64,000 nucleotides of DNA, from positions 62,001 through 126,000 of the forward strand of contig NZ_MWUM01000007.1 in NCBI RefSeq assembly GCF_002028455.1, in the 5' to 3' direction. Below the pieces are notes generated by a model. That model ran no database searches. It was not told where the DNA came from and saw only the letters and a list, made by a program, of their open reading frames with translations. Origin of the DNA: Zoogloea sp. LCSB751. Lineage in GTDB: Bacteria; Pseudomonadota; Gammaproteobacteria; Burkholderiales; Rhodocyclaceae. Position 1 is the first letter of the stretch. Each line of letters starts with the position of its first letter. Below, piece after piece: positions 18,965 through 27,775 of the stretch. Made by a program: the position numbers and the translations under genes.

Positions 18965-19541
18965 GCGCCGCCGCTTCCTGCTCCATACCATCGGTGTCAC
19001 CGCCGGTACCCTGCTTGCGCTCGAAGCCACGCCGGTACACGCCGCCGATGCGGAAATCCGCAATGCGGCCCTGCTGCCCAGCGACGATCTCTACGTTCTC
19101 AATACCGACATCAACGCCGAACTCACGCCACTTCTTGCCGACGTGGTTGCCCGGGGCGTGTCCCTGTACTTCACCGCCGAGTTCGAACTGAGCGCCCCCC
19201 GCTGGTACTGGATGGACGAGGAGATCGCCAGCAAGACCCTGACCTATCGCCTTTCCTACCAGTCCCTGACCCGGCAATACCGCCTGACCACCGGCGCGCT
19301 GCACCAGAACTTCGGCAGCCTTGAGGAGGCCATGCGCACCATGCTGCGCATCCGCAACTGGGGCGTTGCCGACCGCAACACCCTGAAGGTCGGAAAGAGC
19401 TACAACGCCGCGCTGCGCTTCCGCCTGGACGTCGGTGAACTGCCCAAGCCACTACAGGTCAGCGCCTTCGGCAGGCGGGACTGGAACCTGGCCACCGACT
19501 GGTACCGGTGGACCTTCGTCATCACCCGGGAGTCGAAATGA
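18924..19541 (+). CDS. DUF4390 exported protein, possible Tat signal
   Basis: 205 residues if it begins at ATG 18924, inside rsmB (41-base overlap); no ribosome site decides the start. The N-terminus has ERRRFLLHTIG before a hydrophobic stretch and AxA-type cleavage near PVHAADA, so it is probably exported, and the twin arginines suggest Tat. The mature part (LPSDDLYVLNTDINAELTP, LYFTAEFELSAPRWYW) matches DUF4390, a family commonly encoded before ntrY. Function unknown. The next gene starts over its stop (ATGA). Confidence 0.8.
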   Translation: MTDSSTPCSRKSPERRRFLLHTIGVTAGTLLALEATPVHAADAEIRNAALLPSDDLYVLNTDINAELTPLLADVVARGVSLYFTAEFELSAPRWYWMDEEIASKTLTYRLSYQSLTRQYRLTTGALHQNFGSLEEAMRTMLRIRNWGVADRNTLKVGKSYNAALRFRLDVGELPKPLQVSAFGRRDWNLATDWYRWTFVITRESK

Positions 19542-21664
19542 GATCCACCGGCCTCGTCGTCGCGGCGGCCGTCGGTGGCATCCTGCTCTTTCTGCTCGCC
19601 ACCGCCAGTGCCAATACTCCCCTGTTTGCCCGCAACTACACCCTGCTGCTGGGCCTCAACGGCATCATCGCCCTTGGACTGGCCAGCCTGGTGTTTGTCC
19701 AGCTGCGCAGCCTGTGGCAGGAGCACCGTGCCCGCCGCTTCGGCTCCCGCCTCAAGCTGCGCCTGATGGCCATCTTCGCGGCGATGGCTGTCGTACCGGG
19801 AGCCCTCGTCTACGCGGTATCCCTGCAGTTCGCAGTGAAGAGCATCGAATCCTGGTTCAACGTGCGGGTGGATGCGGCCCTCGAAAGCGGCCTCCAACTC
19901 GGTCGTACGACCCTCGAGATCCTCCTCGACCAGCTCGCCAACAAGGCCGATCAACTGGCCCTCGAACTCGAACCCGCAGCACCGATCCGTCCTCCCTTGC
20001 TCAACCAGTTGCGGGAACGGGCCGGCATCGAGTCCGCCACCGTGTTCTCCCCGAACGGCAAGATCGTCGCTACTGCCGACATCCAGCTCGACACCCTGAT
20101 GCCCGAACAGCCGAACGCCGCCCAGTTGCGCCAGGCCCGCCAGACCCGCGGCTACCGAGCGGCAGAAGGCAACGCCACCGAGGGCCTGGTGCTGCGCGTA
20201 ATCGTCCCCATTCCATCGCGGCACTTCACCGAACCCCAGCTGCTGCAGGTCACCCAGGAAGTACCGCGCTCCTTCGCAATGCATGCAGAGAGCGTCGAGA
20301 CGGTGCATCGCGACTACCAGGAACTGTCCCTCGCCCGTAACGGCCTGAAACGCATCTACACGCTGACCCTCACCCTCACCCTGCTGCTGGCCTTGTTCGC
20401 TGCCGTCGCCGTCGCCTTCGTGCTGACCCGCCGCCTCGCCGCACCGCTGTTCATCCTTGCTGAAGGCACCCAGGCCGTGGCCGCCGGCGACTTCAGCCCC
20501 CGCCAGGCCCTGCCGGCTCGCGACGAGCTCGGCGTGCTGACCCAGTCCTTCAACCAGATGACCCGCCAGCTGGAAGATGCCCGCGCCCAGGCCGACAAGC
20601 ACCGGGCCGCCGTCGAACGCAACCGGGCCTACCTGGAAGGTGTGCTCGCCAACCTCTCCGCGGGTGTGCTGGCCTTCTCGCCGGACGGTCATCTGCGGGC
20701 GGCCAACCACGGCGCGATGACCATCCTCAACGACCAGCTCGACGGCTACGAACGCCTGCGCCTGGACGAATGGGAGAACCATCACGCCTTCCGTGATGCG
20801 CTGCTCGACGGCTTCCACGGCCCCGAGGCCGACTGGAACCGGCAGATCGAATTCTCCAATCCGGACGGCAGCACCCAGACCCTGCTCCTGCACGGCACCC
20901 GCCTGCCCGACGACACCGGCGGCGGCTGGGTGGTGGTGTTCGACGACATCACCCACCTCATCGCCGCCCAGCGCACTGCCGCCTGGGCAGAGGTGGCACG
21001 ACGCCTGGCCCACGAGATAAAGAACCCGCTGACGCCGATCCAGCTGTCAGCCGAACGCCTGCAGTTCAAGCTGGCCGACCGCCTCGACGACGAGGGCCGG
21101 CAGATGCTGGAACGCTCCACCACCACCATCGTGAATCAGGTCGAGGCCATGAAGAACCTGGTCAATGCCTTCCGCGACTACGCCCGCCTACCCAGCCCGA
21201 CGATGGCGCCGGTCGATCTGAATGCGCTGGTACGCGAGGTCCTGGTCCTCTACGAAGGCTCCCCGGTGATGATCCACGCCGAGCTGGCCGCCGAGCTGCC
21301 GCGCGTGCTCGGCGATGCTACGCAGATCCGCCAAGTCATCCACAACCTGTTGCAGAATGCCGAGGACTCGCTGGCCGAACAGCCCGATCCGGAAATCGAG
21401 CTGTTGACCCGATCCGACGCACGCCGGGTAGACTTGGTTCTGCGCGACAATGGACCGGGCTTCCCGCCCGAGATCCTGTCCCGGGCCTTCGAGCCCTATG
21501 TAACGACAAAAACCCGCGGTACCGGCCTCGGCCTCGCCATCGTCAAGAAGATCATCGACGAGCACGAGGGCGAAATCCGTCTCGCCAATCGAGAAGCCGG
21601 TGGAGCGGAAATCCGTATCCGCCTGCGCTGTGCCCCCCATTCTGAGTCCAGTGTCCATGGCTAA
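19538..21664 (+). CDS. ntrY: NtrY-like membrane sensor histidine kinase
   Basis: 708 residues. Membrane segments near residues 5-25, 33-55 and 75-97, an extracytoplasmic region, another segment near 280-305, then HAMP. A PAS-like region is at about 360-470. The kinase core has phospho-acceptor H about 492 in RRLAHEIKNPLTPIQ, N-box HNLLQNAEDSL, DNGPGFP and GTGLGLAIVKKI. In family members NtrY responds to nitrogen or redox conditions and phosphorylates NtrX. It overlaps ntrX by eight bases. Confidence 0.92.
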   Translation: MRSTGLVVAAAVGGILLFLLATASANTPLFARNYTLLLGLNGIIALGLASLVFVQLRSLWQEHRARRFGSRLKLRLMAIFAAMAVVPGALVYAVSLQFAVKSIESWFNVRVDAALESGLQLGRTTLEILLDQLANKADQLALELEPAAPIRPPLLNQLRERAGIESATVFSPNGKIVATADIQLDTLMPEQPNAAQLRQARQTRGYRAAEGNATEGLVLRVIVPIPSRHFTEPQLLQVTQEVPRSFAMHAESVETVHRDYQELSLARNGLKRIYTLTLTLTLLLALFAAVAVAFVLTRRLAAPLFILAEGTQAVAAGDFSPRQALPARDELGVLTQSFNQMTRQLEDARAQADKHRAAVERNRAYLEGVLANLSAGVLAFSPDGHLRAANHGAMTILNDQLDGYERLRLDEWENHHAFRDALLDGFHGPEADWNRQIEFSNPDGSTQTLLLHGTRLPDDTGGGWVVVFDDITHLIAAQRTAAWAEVARRLAHEIKNPLTPIQLSAERLQFKLADRLDDEGRQMLERSTTTIVNQVEAMKNLVNAFRDYARLPSPTMAPVDLNALVREVLVLYEGSPVMIHAELAAELPRVLGDATQIRQVIHNLLQNAEDSLAEQPDPEIELLTRSDARRVDLVLRDNGPGFPPEILSRAFEPYVTTKTRGTGLGLAIVKKIIDEHEGEIRLANREAGGAEIRIRLRCAPHSESSVHG

Positions 21665-22907
21665 AATCCTCATCGTTGACGACGAAGTCGGTATCCGCGA
21701 ACTCCTGTCGGAAATCCTGCGCGACGAAGGTCACGACATCATCCTCGCCGAAAACGCCGCCACCGCCCGGGCCGCCCGCAATGCCGCGCGCCCTGACCTG
21801 GTATTGCTCGACATCTGGATGCCGGACACCGACGGTGTCAGCCTGCTCAAGGAATGGTCCGCCAACGGCCAGCTGACGATGCCGGTGGTGATGATGTCCG
21901 GCCACGGCACCATCGACACCGCTGTCGAGGCCACGCGCATCGGCGCGATGGAATTCCTCGAAAAACCCATCGCACTGCAGAAGCTGCTCGCCGCCGTCAA
22001 ACGCGGCCTGGCCCGCATCAAGCCGGCCCATGCGCCGAGTCCGCTGGGCCTCGCTGCCTTCGCCCGCTCCGCCCCGCTACGCGACCTGCGCAAGCGCCTG
22101 GAGCAGATGGCCGACAAATCGCGGATCATCCTGCTGCGCGTCGGCCCCGGCAGCCTTGCCGAACTGTGCGCGCGCACACTGCAGCGGGTCGGGGCACCAT
22201 GGCTGGACCTGTCCCTGAACAGCACCCCCCTCGAACTGAACGTCCTCGAAGGGGCCCGCAACGGACTGCTCTACGTCCCGGAACTGATCTACCTGTCGCG
22301 CCCCCAGCAAAAGAACCTGGTCTTCGCCATGGACCGCCTGGAACGCCACGGCCAGAGCCTGGTGGTCGCCACCGAGCACCGCCCGGACGAACTGGTCGAG
22401 CACGGCTGGGAAGAACGCGTGCTGGCCCGGCTGTTCGAGGTATCCCTGGCTCCACCCGCCCTCGGCGAGATCCGCGACGAGATCCCCGAGATCGCCAGCC
22501 AGATCCTGCTGCACCTGGTCGAAGCCGGGGAAGTTCCGCCCCGCCGCCTCACCTCCGCGGCCCTCAATGCCCTGCGCAACCAGGCCTGGCCAGGCGGCTA
22601 CGGGGAACTCAAAGCCGCGATCAAATCCCTCTCCCTCGGTACGCTGGAGGAAGAGATCGGCATGGACGACGTTGCCCACCTGCTGGTCAAGACGCCGACC
22701 GCCGCCCTCGGCCTGCCCCTCGACCTGCCGCTGCGCGAAGCCCGCGAGATCTTCGAGCGCCTCTACTTCGAGCACCACCTGCAACTGGACGGCGGCAACA
22801 TGACCCGCCTGGCGGAAAAAACCGGCCTCGAACGTACCCACCTCTACCGCAAGCTCAAGCAGCTCGGCATCAGCGTCGGCCGCAAGCACGAGGAAGGCAG
22901 CACCTGA
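21657..22907 (+). CDS. ntrX: NtrX-like response regulator with degenerate AAA domain
   Basis: 416 residues. The receiver domain (1-120) is intact: DDE near residue 9-11, phospho-acceptor D52 in LLDIWMPDTDG, K104-region EKPIALQKLL. Residues about 130-320 occupy the place of the sigma-54 AAA+ domain but Walker A is replaced by RVGPGSLAE, Walker B reads GLLYVPEL, and no GAFTGA loop is seen. The C-terminal Fis-type HTH is intact (MTRLAEKTGLERTHLYRKL). So it is likely a DNA-binding regulator that cannot hydrolyse ATP or activate sigma-54. Confidence 0.9.
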   Translation: MAKILIVDDEVGIRELLSEILRDEGHDIILAENAATARAARNAARPDLVLLDIWMPDTDGVSLLKEWSANGQLTMPVVMMSGHGTIDTAVEATRIGAMEFLEKPIALQKLLAAVKRGLARIKPAHAPSPLGLAAFARSAPLRDLRKRLEQMADKSRIILLRVGPGSLAELCARTLQRVGAPWLDLSLNSTPLELNVLEGARNGLLYVPELIYLSRPQQKNLVFAMDRLERHGQSLVVATEHRPDELVEHGWEERVLARLFEVSLAPPALGEIRDEIPEIASQILLHLVEAGEVPPRRLTSAALNALRNQAWPGGYGELKAAIKSLSLGTLEEEIGMDDVAHLLVKTPTAALGLPLDLPLREAREIFERLYFEHHLQLDGGNMTRLAEKTGLERTHLYRKLKQLGISVGRKHEEGST

Positions 22908-22989
22908 GCGTATGCCGGGCACGGCCCCACGTCCCTGAGTGCGCGGCCCGGCAAAGAGACGGCGGACACGCTCGACAGGTCCGCAACCC

Positions 22990-23016
22990 ACGGTCACCCT
23001 TGACACGGGTGACCGT
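22990..23016. repeat. Inverted repeat between ntrX and hemE
   Basis: ACGGTCACCC, loop TTGACAC, GGGTGACCGT: a perfect ten-base stem. Only a weak T-rich stretch follows (CCTTCTT), so it may be a terminator for ntrYX or a binding site before hemE. Confidence 0.5.
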
Positions 23017-23111
23017 CAATCCTTCTTGATCTGCCCCATCCACGCGGGGGCGACAAATGGCGGATAATCCCGCCTTTGCCGCCCAGCGCGGTCACCCGTC
23101 GAGGATTTACC

Positions 23112-24185
23112 GTGAGCCGTCCGAAGAACGACACCTTCCTGCGCGCCCTGCTGCGCCAGCCCACCGACTACACCCCGCTCTGGCTGATGCGCCAGGCCGG
23201 CCGCTACCTACCCGAGTACCGGGAGACCCGCAAGCGCGCCGGCAGCTTCCTCGATCTGTGCAAGAACCCCAGCCTGGCCTGCGAGGTCACCCTGCAGCCG
23301 CTCACCCGCTACAACCTTGACGCGGCGATCCTGTTTTCCGACATCCTCACCGTACCTGACGCAATGGGCCTCGGCCTCTACTTCGCAGAAGGCGAAGGGC
23401 CCAAGTTCGAGCGGCCGCTGAAGGAAGAATGGGAGATCCGCAACCTGGCGGTGCCCGATCCCAACATCGAGCTCGGCTACGTGATGGACGCGGTGGCGGA
23501 GATCCGCCGCGCGCTGGGCGATTCTGTGCCGCTGATCGGCTTCTCCGGCAGCCCCTGGACGCTCGCCTGCTACATGGTCGAGGGCGGCGGCTCGGACGAC
23601 TACCGCAAGGTCAAGGGCCTGCTCTACAGCCGCCCCGACCTGATGCACCACATCCTGGGCGTTACCGCCCAGGCCGTCATTGCCTACCTCAATGCGCAGA
23701 TCGAAGCCGGCGCCCAGGCCGTGATGATCTTCGACTCCTGGGGTGGCGTACTCGCCCACGACGCCTACAGGGAATTTTCCCTCGCCTACATCCGCAAGAT
23801 CGTCGCCGGCCTCACCCGCGAGAAGGACGGCGAAAAGGTGCCGTGCATCGTATTCACCAAGGGCGGCGGCCTGTGGCTGGCCGACATCGCCGACAGCGGC
23901 ACTGACGCGGTTGGCCTCGACTGGACCGTGGATATCGGCGCGGCCCGCCGCCTGGTCGGCAACAAGGTCGCGCTGCAGGGCAACCTGGATCCGGCAGTGC
24001 TGTTCGGCAGCCCAGAAGCCGTCGCCGCCGAAGCAAAAAAAGTCCTCGATGCCTTCGGCCCCCACGCCGGTCACGTGTTCAACCTGGGCCACGGGATTTC
24101 CCAGTTCACTCCGCCGGAAAACGTCGAAGTGCTGGTCAACACGGTGCACACCTACAGCCGCGAACTCAAGGGAAAATCCGTCTGA
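23112..24185 (+). CDS. hemE: Uroporphyrinogen decarboxylase
   Basis: 357 residues from GTG 23112, with GAGG seven bases upstream; an earlier in-frame start at 23076 adds a poorly conserved extension. Signature [12 protein letters not shown] near the N-terminus, and [19 protein letters not shown]. It converts uroporphyrinogen III to coproporphyrinogen III in the cytoplasm for heme synthesis. It closes with its own terminator, right before the AT-rich region with DnaA boxes. Confidence 0.97.
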   Translation: MSRPKNDTFLRALLRQPTDYTPLWLMRQAGRYLPEYRETRKRAGSFLDLCKNPSLACEVTLQPLTRYNLDAAILFSDILTVPDAMGLGLYFAEGEGPKFERPLKEEWEIRNLAVPDPNIELGYVMDAVAEIRRALGDSVPLIGFSGSPWTLACYMVEGGGSDDYRKVKGLLYSRPDLMHHILGVTAQAVIAYLNAQIEAGAQAVMIFDSWGGVLAHDAYREFSLAYIRKIVAGLTREKDGEKVPCIVFTKGGGLWLADIADSGTDAVGLDWTVDIGAARRLVGNKVALQGNLDPAVLFGSPEAVAAEAKKVLDAFGPHAGHVFNLGHGISQFTPPENVEVLVNTVHTYSRELKGKSV

Positions 24186-24208
24186 GGGCAAGCTGGTCAG
24201 CCATGCGG

Positions 24209-24232
24209 GGCCGGCAGATTGCCGGCCTTTTT
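24209..24232 (+). terminator. Terminator after hemE
   Basis: GGCCGGC, loop AGATT, GCCGGCC, then TTTTT. A strong GC stem with a T-run. Confidence 0.85.
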
Positions 24233-24507
24233 GCTGACAGCCCCTGGCACACACCCCTCTCCAGGGTCTCCCTAGGAGGAGAAGCGGAAAACGGCCCCGT
24301 CAAGCACTAAATTTTCGACTTACCCCTTGACTTGTGCACAGCATCACGCACTCCGTCATTTTTCTGACATGAATTCCGAACTGGTTTTTTAGCCCTCCCA
24401 AGGGATTGTTTTTAAATGGAATATTATTCTTGTTAGATCTGGATTCAGAAAATGGAAAGCATATGGCGAGCGGCTATAAGGGTTGTTTTCCGGTTTTTCC
24501 CACAAAG

Positions 24508-24516
24508 TTATCCACA
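24508..24516 (+). promoter_or_regulatory. DnaA box
   Basis: TTATCCACA, exact consensus, in the AT-rich hemE-priA gap. Confidence 0.75.
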
Positions 24517-24521
24517 GATTA

Positions 24522-24530
24522 TGTGGACAA
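24522..24530 (-). promoter_or_regulatory. DnaA box, one mismatch
   Basis: TGTGGACAA, that is TTGTCCACA on the minus strand, six bases from the perfect box and facing it. Confidence 0.6.
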
Positions 24531-24658
24531 GAAAAAATACGCATTCGAAGCCAATGGCTTCAACCCCTTTGCCCATCTGCCATCTCATAAATCCGTTGCA
24601 ATACACTGATTTACAGGTACTTTCCCAAGAAACCCGCAAACCTGCGTCCTAGCCCATC

Positions 24659-26830
24659 GTGATCGTCCGCGTCGCCCTGCCGATCCCCCTGCCCCGGACC
24701 TTCGACTACATTGCCGAAGATCTCTCCCCGGCCGACCTGGGCCGCTGCGTACGGGTCCCTTTCGGCCGGGGAGAGAAGACCGGACTGATCGTCGCGCTGC
24801 CTGAGACCGCCGAGTTACCGCTGGAGCAGCTGAAGCCGGTCATCGCCATCCAGCGAGAAGCACCGGCCCTGCCCGCCGACTGGCTGGCGATGGTCGAATT
24901 CACAGCCCGTTACTACCAGCACCCGCTCGGCGAAGTCGTGGCGATGGCCCTGCCGCCACGACTGCGCCGGGCGGACGCCGTCAGCGGCAATGAAGCCGAC
25001 CCCCTGCTCGACCTCACCACCACTGGCCGGGAAGCCATCGCCACGACCAAACGACAAAGCCGCGCGCTGGCCCTGCTGCACGATCTGGCTACCCACGGCG
25101 CGCGCCGCAAGTCCCTGTTGCGTGACGGCGAGCATGCCAACCCGGCGGTGGCAGATGCCCTCAAGCGCGGCTGGATCGCCCCAACCATGGCTGCCGACCC
25201 CGCGGCTATGGCCGGGGCCCCGGTCCTCACCGCGGAGCAGCAGGCCGCTGTCGATGCCATGGTGGCGGACTTCAGCCGCTTCCAGACCTTCCTGCTGGCC
25301 GGGGTCACCGGCAGCGGCAAAACCGAGGTGTACCTGCGGCTCGTCCAGCACGTCATCGCGCAGGGCGGCCAAGCCCTGATCCTCGTCCCCGAAATCGCCC
25401 TCACCCCACAGCTGGAAGGGCGCGTGGCCGGCCGCTTCCCGGCCGCCCGGGTGGTCAGCCTGCATTCCGCGCTGGCCGAAGGCGCCCGCTCCCAAGGCTT
25501 CGTGCAGGCCATGGAAGGGCGCGCGGAAATCGTTCTCGGCACCCGCCTGTCGGTATTCACGCCGCTACCCCGGCTGGGATTGATCGTAGTGGACGAAGAA
25601 CACGACGCCAGCTACAAGCAGCACGAAGGGGTCCGCTACAACGCCCGCGATCTGGCGATCTGGCGCGCCCGCCAACGCAGCGTACCGATCGTCCTCGGCT
25701 CCGCCACACCGTCCCTCGAGAGCTGGTACGCCGCTGACAGTGGCCGCTACCAGCGCATCGAACTGGCCAATCGCGCCGTCGCCGCCACGCTGCCGCGGGT
25801 GCGCCCGGTGGACATCCGCCGCGAGAAACTCCAGCACGGTGTCTCCGAACACCTGCTGCGGGCCATCGACGCCCGCCTGCAGCGCGGCGAACAAAGCCTG
25901 GTCTTCCTCAACCGCCGCGGCTACGCGCCGGTGCTGTCCTGCCCGTCCTGCGGCTGGGTCAGCCGCTGTCCGCACTGCACGGCCAACATGGTCCTGCACC
26001 TGGCCGACCGGCGCCTGCGCTGCCACCACTGCAGCTTCGAGGCCGCCATCCCGCTGGCCTGCCCCGACTGCGGCGACCAGGACATCCAGCCCTTTGGGCG
26101 CGGCACCCAGCGCCTCGAAGAGACCTTGGGCGAACGCTTCCCCGATGCCCGGATCCTGCGTGTCGACCGGGACGCTGCGCGCACCCGCAGCCAGTGGGAC
26201 GGGCTGCTCGACCAGATCGGCCGCGGCGAGGCCGACATCCTAGTCGGCACCCAGATGATGGCCAAGGGACACGACTTTCCCAAGCTGACCTTCGTCGGCG
26301 TGCTCAACGCCGATTCGTCACTCTTCGCCGCCGACTTCCGCGCCCCTGAACGCCTGTTCCAGCAGCTCATGCAGGTCGGCGGCCGGGCCGGACGCGGCGA
26401 ACTCCCAGGGGAAGTGATGGTGCAGACCCAGTATCCCGACCATCCGCTGTATCAGTGCCTCGCTACCCACGACTTCGCCCGCTATGCCGCCCTGCAGCTC
26501 GAGGAACGCAAGCAGGCCCGTTTCCCGCCCTTTGCCGCGAACGCCCTGCTGTGCGCCAACGCCACCGAGCTGGCGACCGCCCTCGACTGGCTGAAAGCTG
26601 CCCGCACCGCCGCCGAGCCCCTGTCCCCGGCCTTTGGCGTCCATGTCTTCGATCCGGTACCGATGCGCATGGTCCGCCTCGCCCGCCGGGAACGCGCCCA
26701 GTTGCTGGTCGAGGCGCAAACCCGCCCGGCGTTGCAGGCCTTCCTCAGCGAATGGAGCCGCCAGCTGTGGACACTGCGCCCGCCCAGGGACCTGCGCTGG
26801 CACCTGGACGTAGACCCGGCCGAAGTCTGA
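24659..26830 (+). CDS. priA: Primosomal replication restart helicase PriA
   Basis: 723 residues from GTG 24659. N-terminal 3'-DNA-binding domain (IPLPRTFDYIAEDL). Helicase motifs: GVTGSGKTEVYLRL (Walker A), VDEEHDASYKQ (Walker B), GSATPSLES. The zinc-binding insert is complete: CPSCGWVSRCPHC, CHHC, CPDCGDQD. PriA reloads the replisome at stalled forks. No clear ribosome site is visible upstream; the start could shift by a few codons. Confidence 0.97.
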   Translation: MIVRVALPIPLPRTFDYIAEDLSPADLGRCVRVPFGRGEKTGLIVALPETAELPLEQLKPVIAIQREAPALPADWLAMVEFTARYYQHPLGEVVAMALPPRLRRADAVSGNEADPLLDLTTTGREAIATTKRQSRALALLHDLATHGARRKSLLRDGEHANPAVADALKRGWIAPTMAADPAAMAGAPVLTAEQQAAVDAMVADFSRFQTFLLAGVTGSGKTEVYLRLVQHVIAQGGQALILVPEIALTPQLEGRVAGRFPAARVVSLHSALAEGARSQGFVQAMEGRAEIVLGTRLSVFTPLPRLGLIVVDEEHDASYKQHEGVRYNARDLAIWRARQRSVPIVLGSATPSLESWYAADSGRYQRIELANRAVAATLPRVRPVDIRREKLQHGVSEHLLRAIDARLQRGEQSLVFLNRRGYAPVLSCPSCGWVSRCPHCTANMVLHLADRRLRCHHCSFEAAIPLACPDCGDQDIQPFGRGTQRLEETLGERFPDARILRVDRDAARTRSQWDGLLDQIGRGEADILVGTQMMAKGHDFPKLTFVGVLNADSSLFAADFRAPERLFQQLMQVGGRAGRGELPGEVMVQTQYPDHPLYQCLATHDFARYAALQLEERKQARFPPFAANALLCANATELATALDWLKAARTAAEPLSPAFGVHVFDPVPMRMVRLARRERAQLLVEAQTRPALQAFLSEWSRQLWTLRPPRDLRWHLDVDPAEV

Positions 26831-26840
26831 ACGGCCCGGC

Positions 26841-27101
26841 TCACGCCCCAACCATCAGCCGTCTTCTCCGCGCCAGCGCCATTGCCCCCCCGGCGATACC
26901 GAGCAGGGACAGCAATGGATGTGCGCGGCCGTGGTCGGCCCCAGCAGACCGGAAAACACCACATCCACCTGCATGGTGTGCGCCACCGTATCGATCACGA
27001 CCATCGCCGCGCCGGTAGCCGGTGAGGCGTTCGGCACCGCCGAGGGAAGCCGAATAGCTCAATACCGCAGCTCCTGTCATCGATGACGATACAGCCAGCA
27101 C
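26841..27101 (-). pseudogene. Decayed CHRD-domain PEP-CTERM-type protein
   Basis: Read on the minus strand, one frame begins with a signal-like start ending in LSYSASLGGA (typical first strand of CHRD domains). The CHRD body then continues in another frame as NASPATGAAMVVIDTVAHTM and DVVFSGLLGPTTAAHIHCC. The end returns to the first frame with LLSLLGIAGGAMALARRRR, like the membrane anchor and Arg cluster of a sorting signal. The middle of the domain is missing. So this is a remnant with at least two frame changes and a deletion, not a working gene. The identification rests on recognised sequence style, not a search. Confidence 0.6.
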
Positions 27102-27261
27102 CAGCGCAGCTCCCCACGAAGGTGGACGACTTCCCGGTTACAAATGAACAAGGGCTTACATTTCCCCTGACAACCGCCGGCGATGGCAGGCGTTATTCGC
27201 TACAAGGGCAGGCAATTACGCCACCCCGGAGCAAACGACCCAGTCATCAAGGAGAACGCAA

Positions 27262-27591
27262 ATGCTGAACAAGATCATCGCCCTCGCCATCGCCGCCGGT
27301 TTCGCTTCCGCCTCCTTTGCCCAGGCGCCCGCCGCTACCCCCGCGACGCCGGCCAAGCCTGCTGCTGCCGCAACGGCCGCCGCCGAGAAGAAGGCCGAAG
27401 CACCGAAGGCTGAAGCCGCCAAGGCTGGCGAAGCGGTGAAGACCGAAGCTGCCAAGACCACCGAACCGGTCAAGGCCGAAGGCGCCAAGGTCGAAAAGCA
27501 TGTCAAGCACGTTAAGCATGCCAAGCCCGCTGCAAAGGCTGATACCAAGACTGAAGCCCAGCCCGCCGCAGCGCCTGCCGCCGCCAAGTAA
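27262..27591 (+). CDS. Exported Ala/Lys/Glu-rich low-complexity protein
   Basis: 109 residues with a clear signal peptide (MLNKIIALAIAAGFASASFA, cleavage near AQA), preceded by AAGGAGAA. The mature part is almost entirely Ala, Lys, Glu, Pro and Thr in imperfect repeats (KAEAAKAGEAVKTEAAK), then a His/Lys cluster (VEKHVKHVKHAK). It is probably disordered or a long helix in the periplasm, like Lys/Ala-rich histone-tail-like proteins. No enzymatic motif. Function unknown. Confidence 0.7.
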   Translation: MLNKIIALAIAAGFASASFAQAPAATPATPAKPAAAATAAAEKKAEAPKAEAAKAGEAVKTEAAKTTEPVKAEGAKVEKHVKHVKHAKPAAKADTKTEAQPAAAPAAAK

Positions 27592-27614
27592 GCGGCCCCA
27601 ATCGTACCTATCCA

Positions 27615-27664
27615 GCGCCGCGGGGCGTGGTCCGGTCATCCGGATCACGCCCCGCGGCGCTTTT
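27615..27664 (+). terminator. Very long terminator hairpin
   Basis: Arms 27,615-27,635 and 27,640-27,660 pair over 21 bases with a single G-T wobble and a TCAT loop, followed by TTTT. Unusually long and GC-rich (GCGCCGCGGGGCGTG). It isolates the Ala/Lys-rich gene from the iron-type promoter that follows. Confidence 0.85.
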
Positions 27665-27696
27665 GTCGCCCACCAAGCTCCTCACCTGCAACTATT

Positions 27697-27711
27697 TGAT
27701 AATAATTCTCG
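27697..27711. promoter_or_regulatory. Candidate Fur box 1
   Basis: TGATAATAATTCTCG matches the 7-1-7 Fur pattern TGATAAT-n-ATTATCA at 12 of 14 positions. It is upstream of the small protein/DUF2325 pair. Confidence 0.6.
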
Positions 27712-27739
27712 TTTACTTTTTCATCCATTGACACTAAAT

Positions 27740-27754
27740 TGAGATCTATTCTCA
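27740..27754. promoter_or_regulatory. Candidate Fur box 2
   Basis: TGAGATCTATTCTCA matches the 7-1-7 Fur pattern at 10 of 14 positions and is itself an inverted repeat (TGAGA/TCTCA). It is 43 bases from box 1 and just upstream of the start at 27,776. Confidence 0.5.
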
Positions 27755-27775
27755 TTAGCCCAAATGGATTAACCG

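Larger units (their letters stand above)
24290..24640. other. oriC: AT-rich region with clustered DnaA boxes: candidate replication origin
   Basis: The 473-base hemE-priA gap is far more AT-rich than its surroundings. It contains a perfect DnaA box TTATCCACA (24,508-24,516), TGTGGACAA (24,522-24,530; TTGTCCACA on the minus strand, one mismatch), TTTCCCACA just before these (about 24,496-24,504), and TTGTGCACA (24,332-24,340). Between the box groups, 24,400-24,450 is an AT-rich stretch (GTTTTTAAATGGAATATTAT) that could unwind. No gene is convincing here. The alternative is the dnaA-rpmH gap, which has only one perfect box and little AT bias. Confidence 0.5.

Noticed and set aside
24406..24609. 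67-codon plus-strand frame in the hemE-priA gap
   Set aside because: It lies across the DnaA boxes, has no ribosome site and no recognisable motif; the stretch reads better as a regulatory region.
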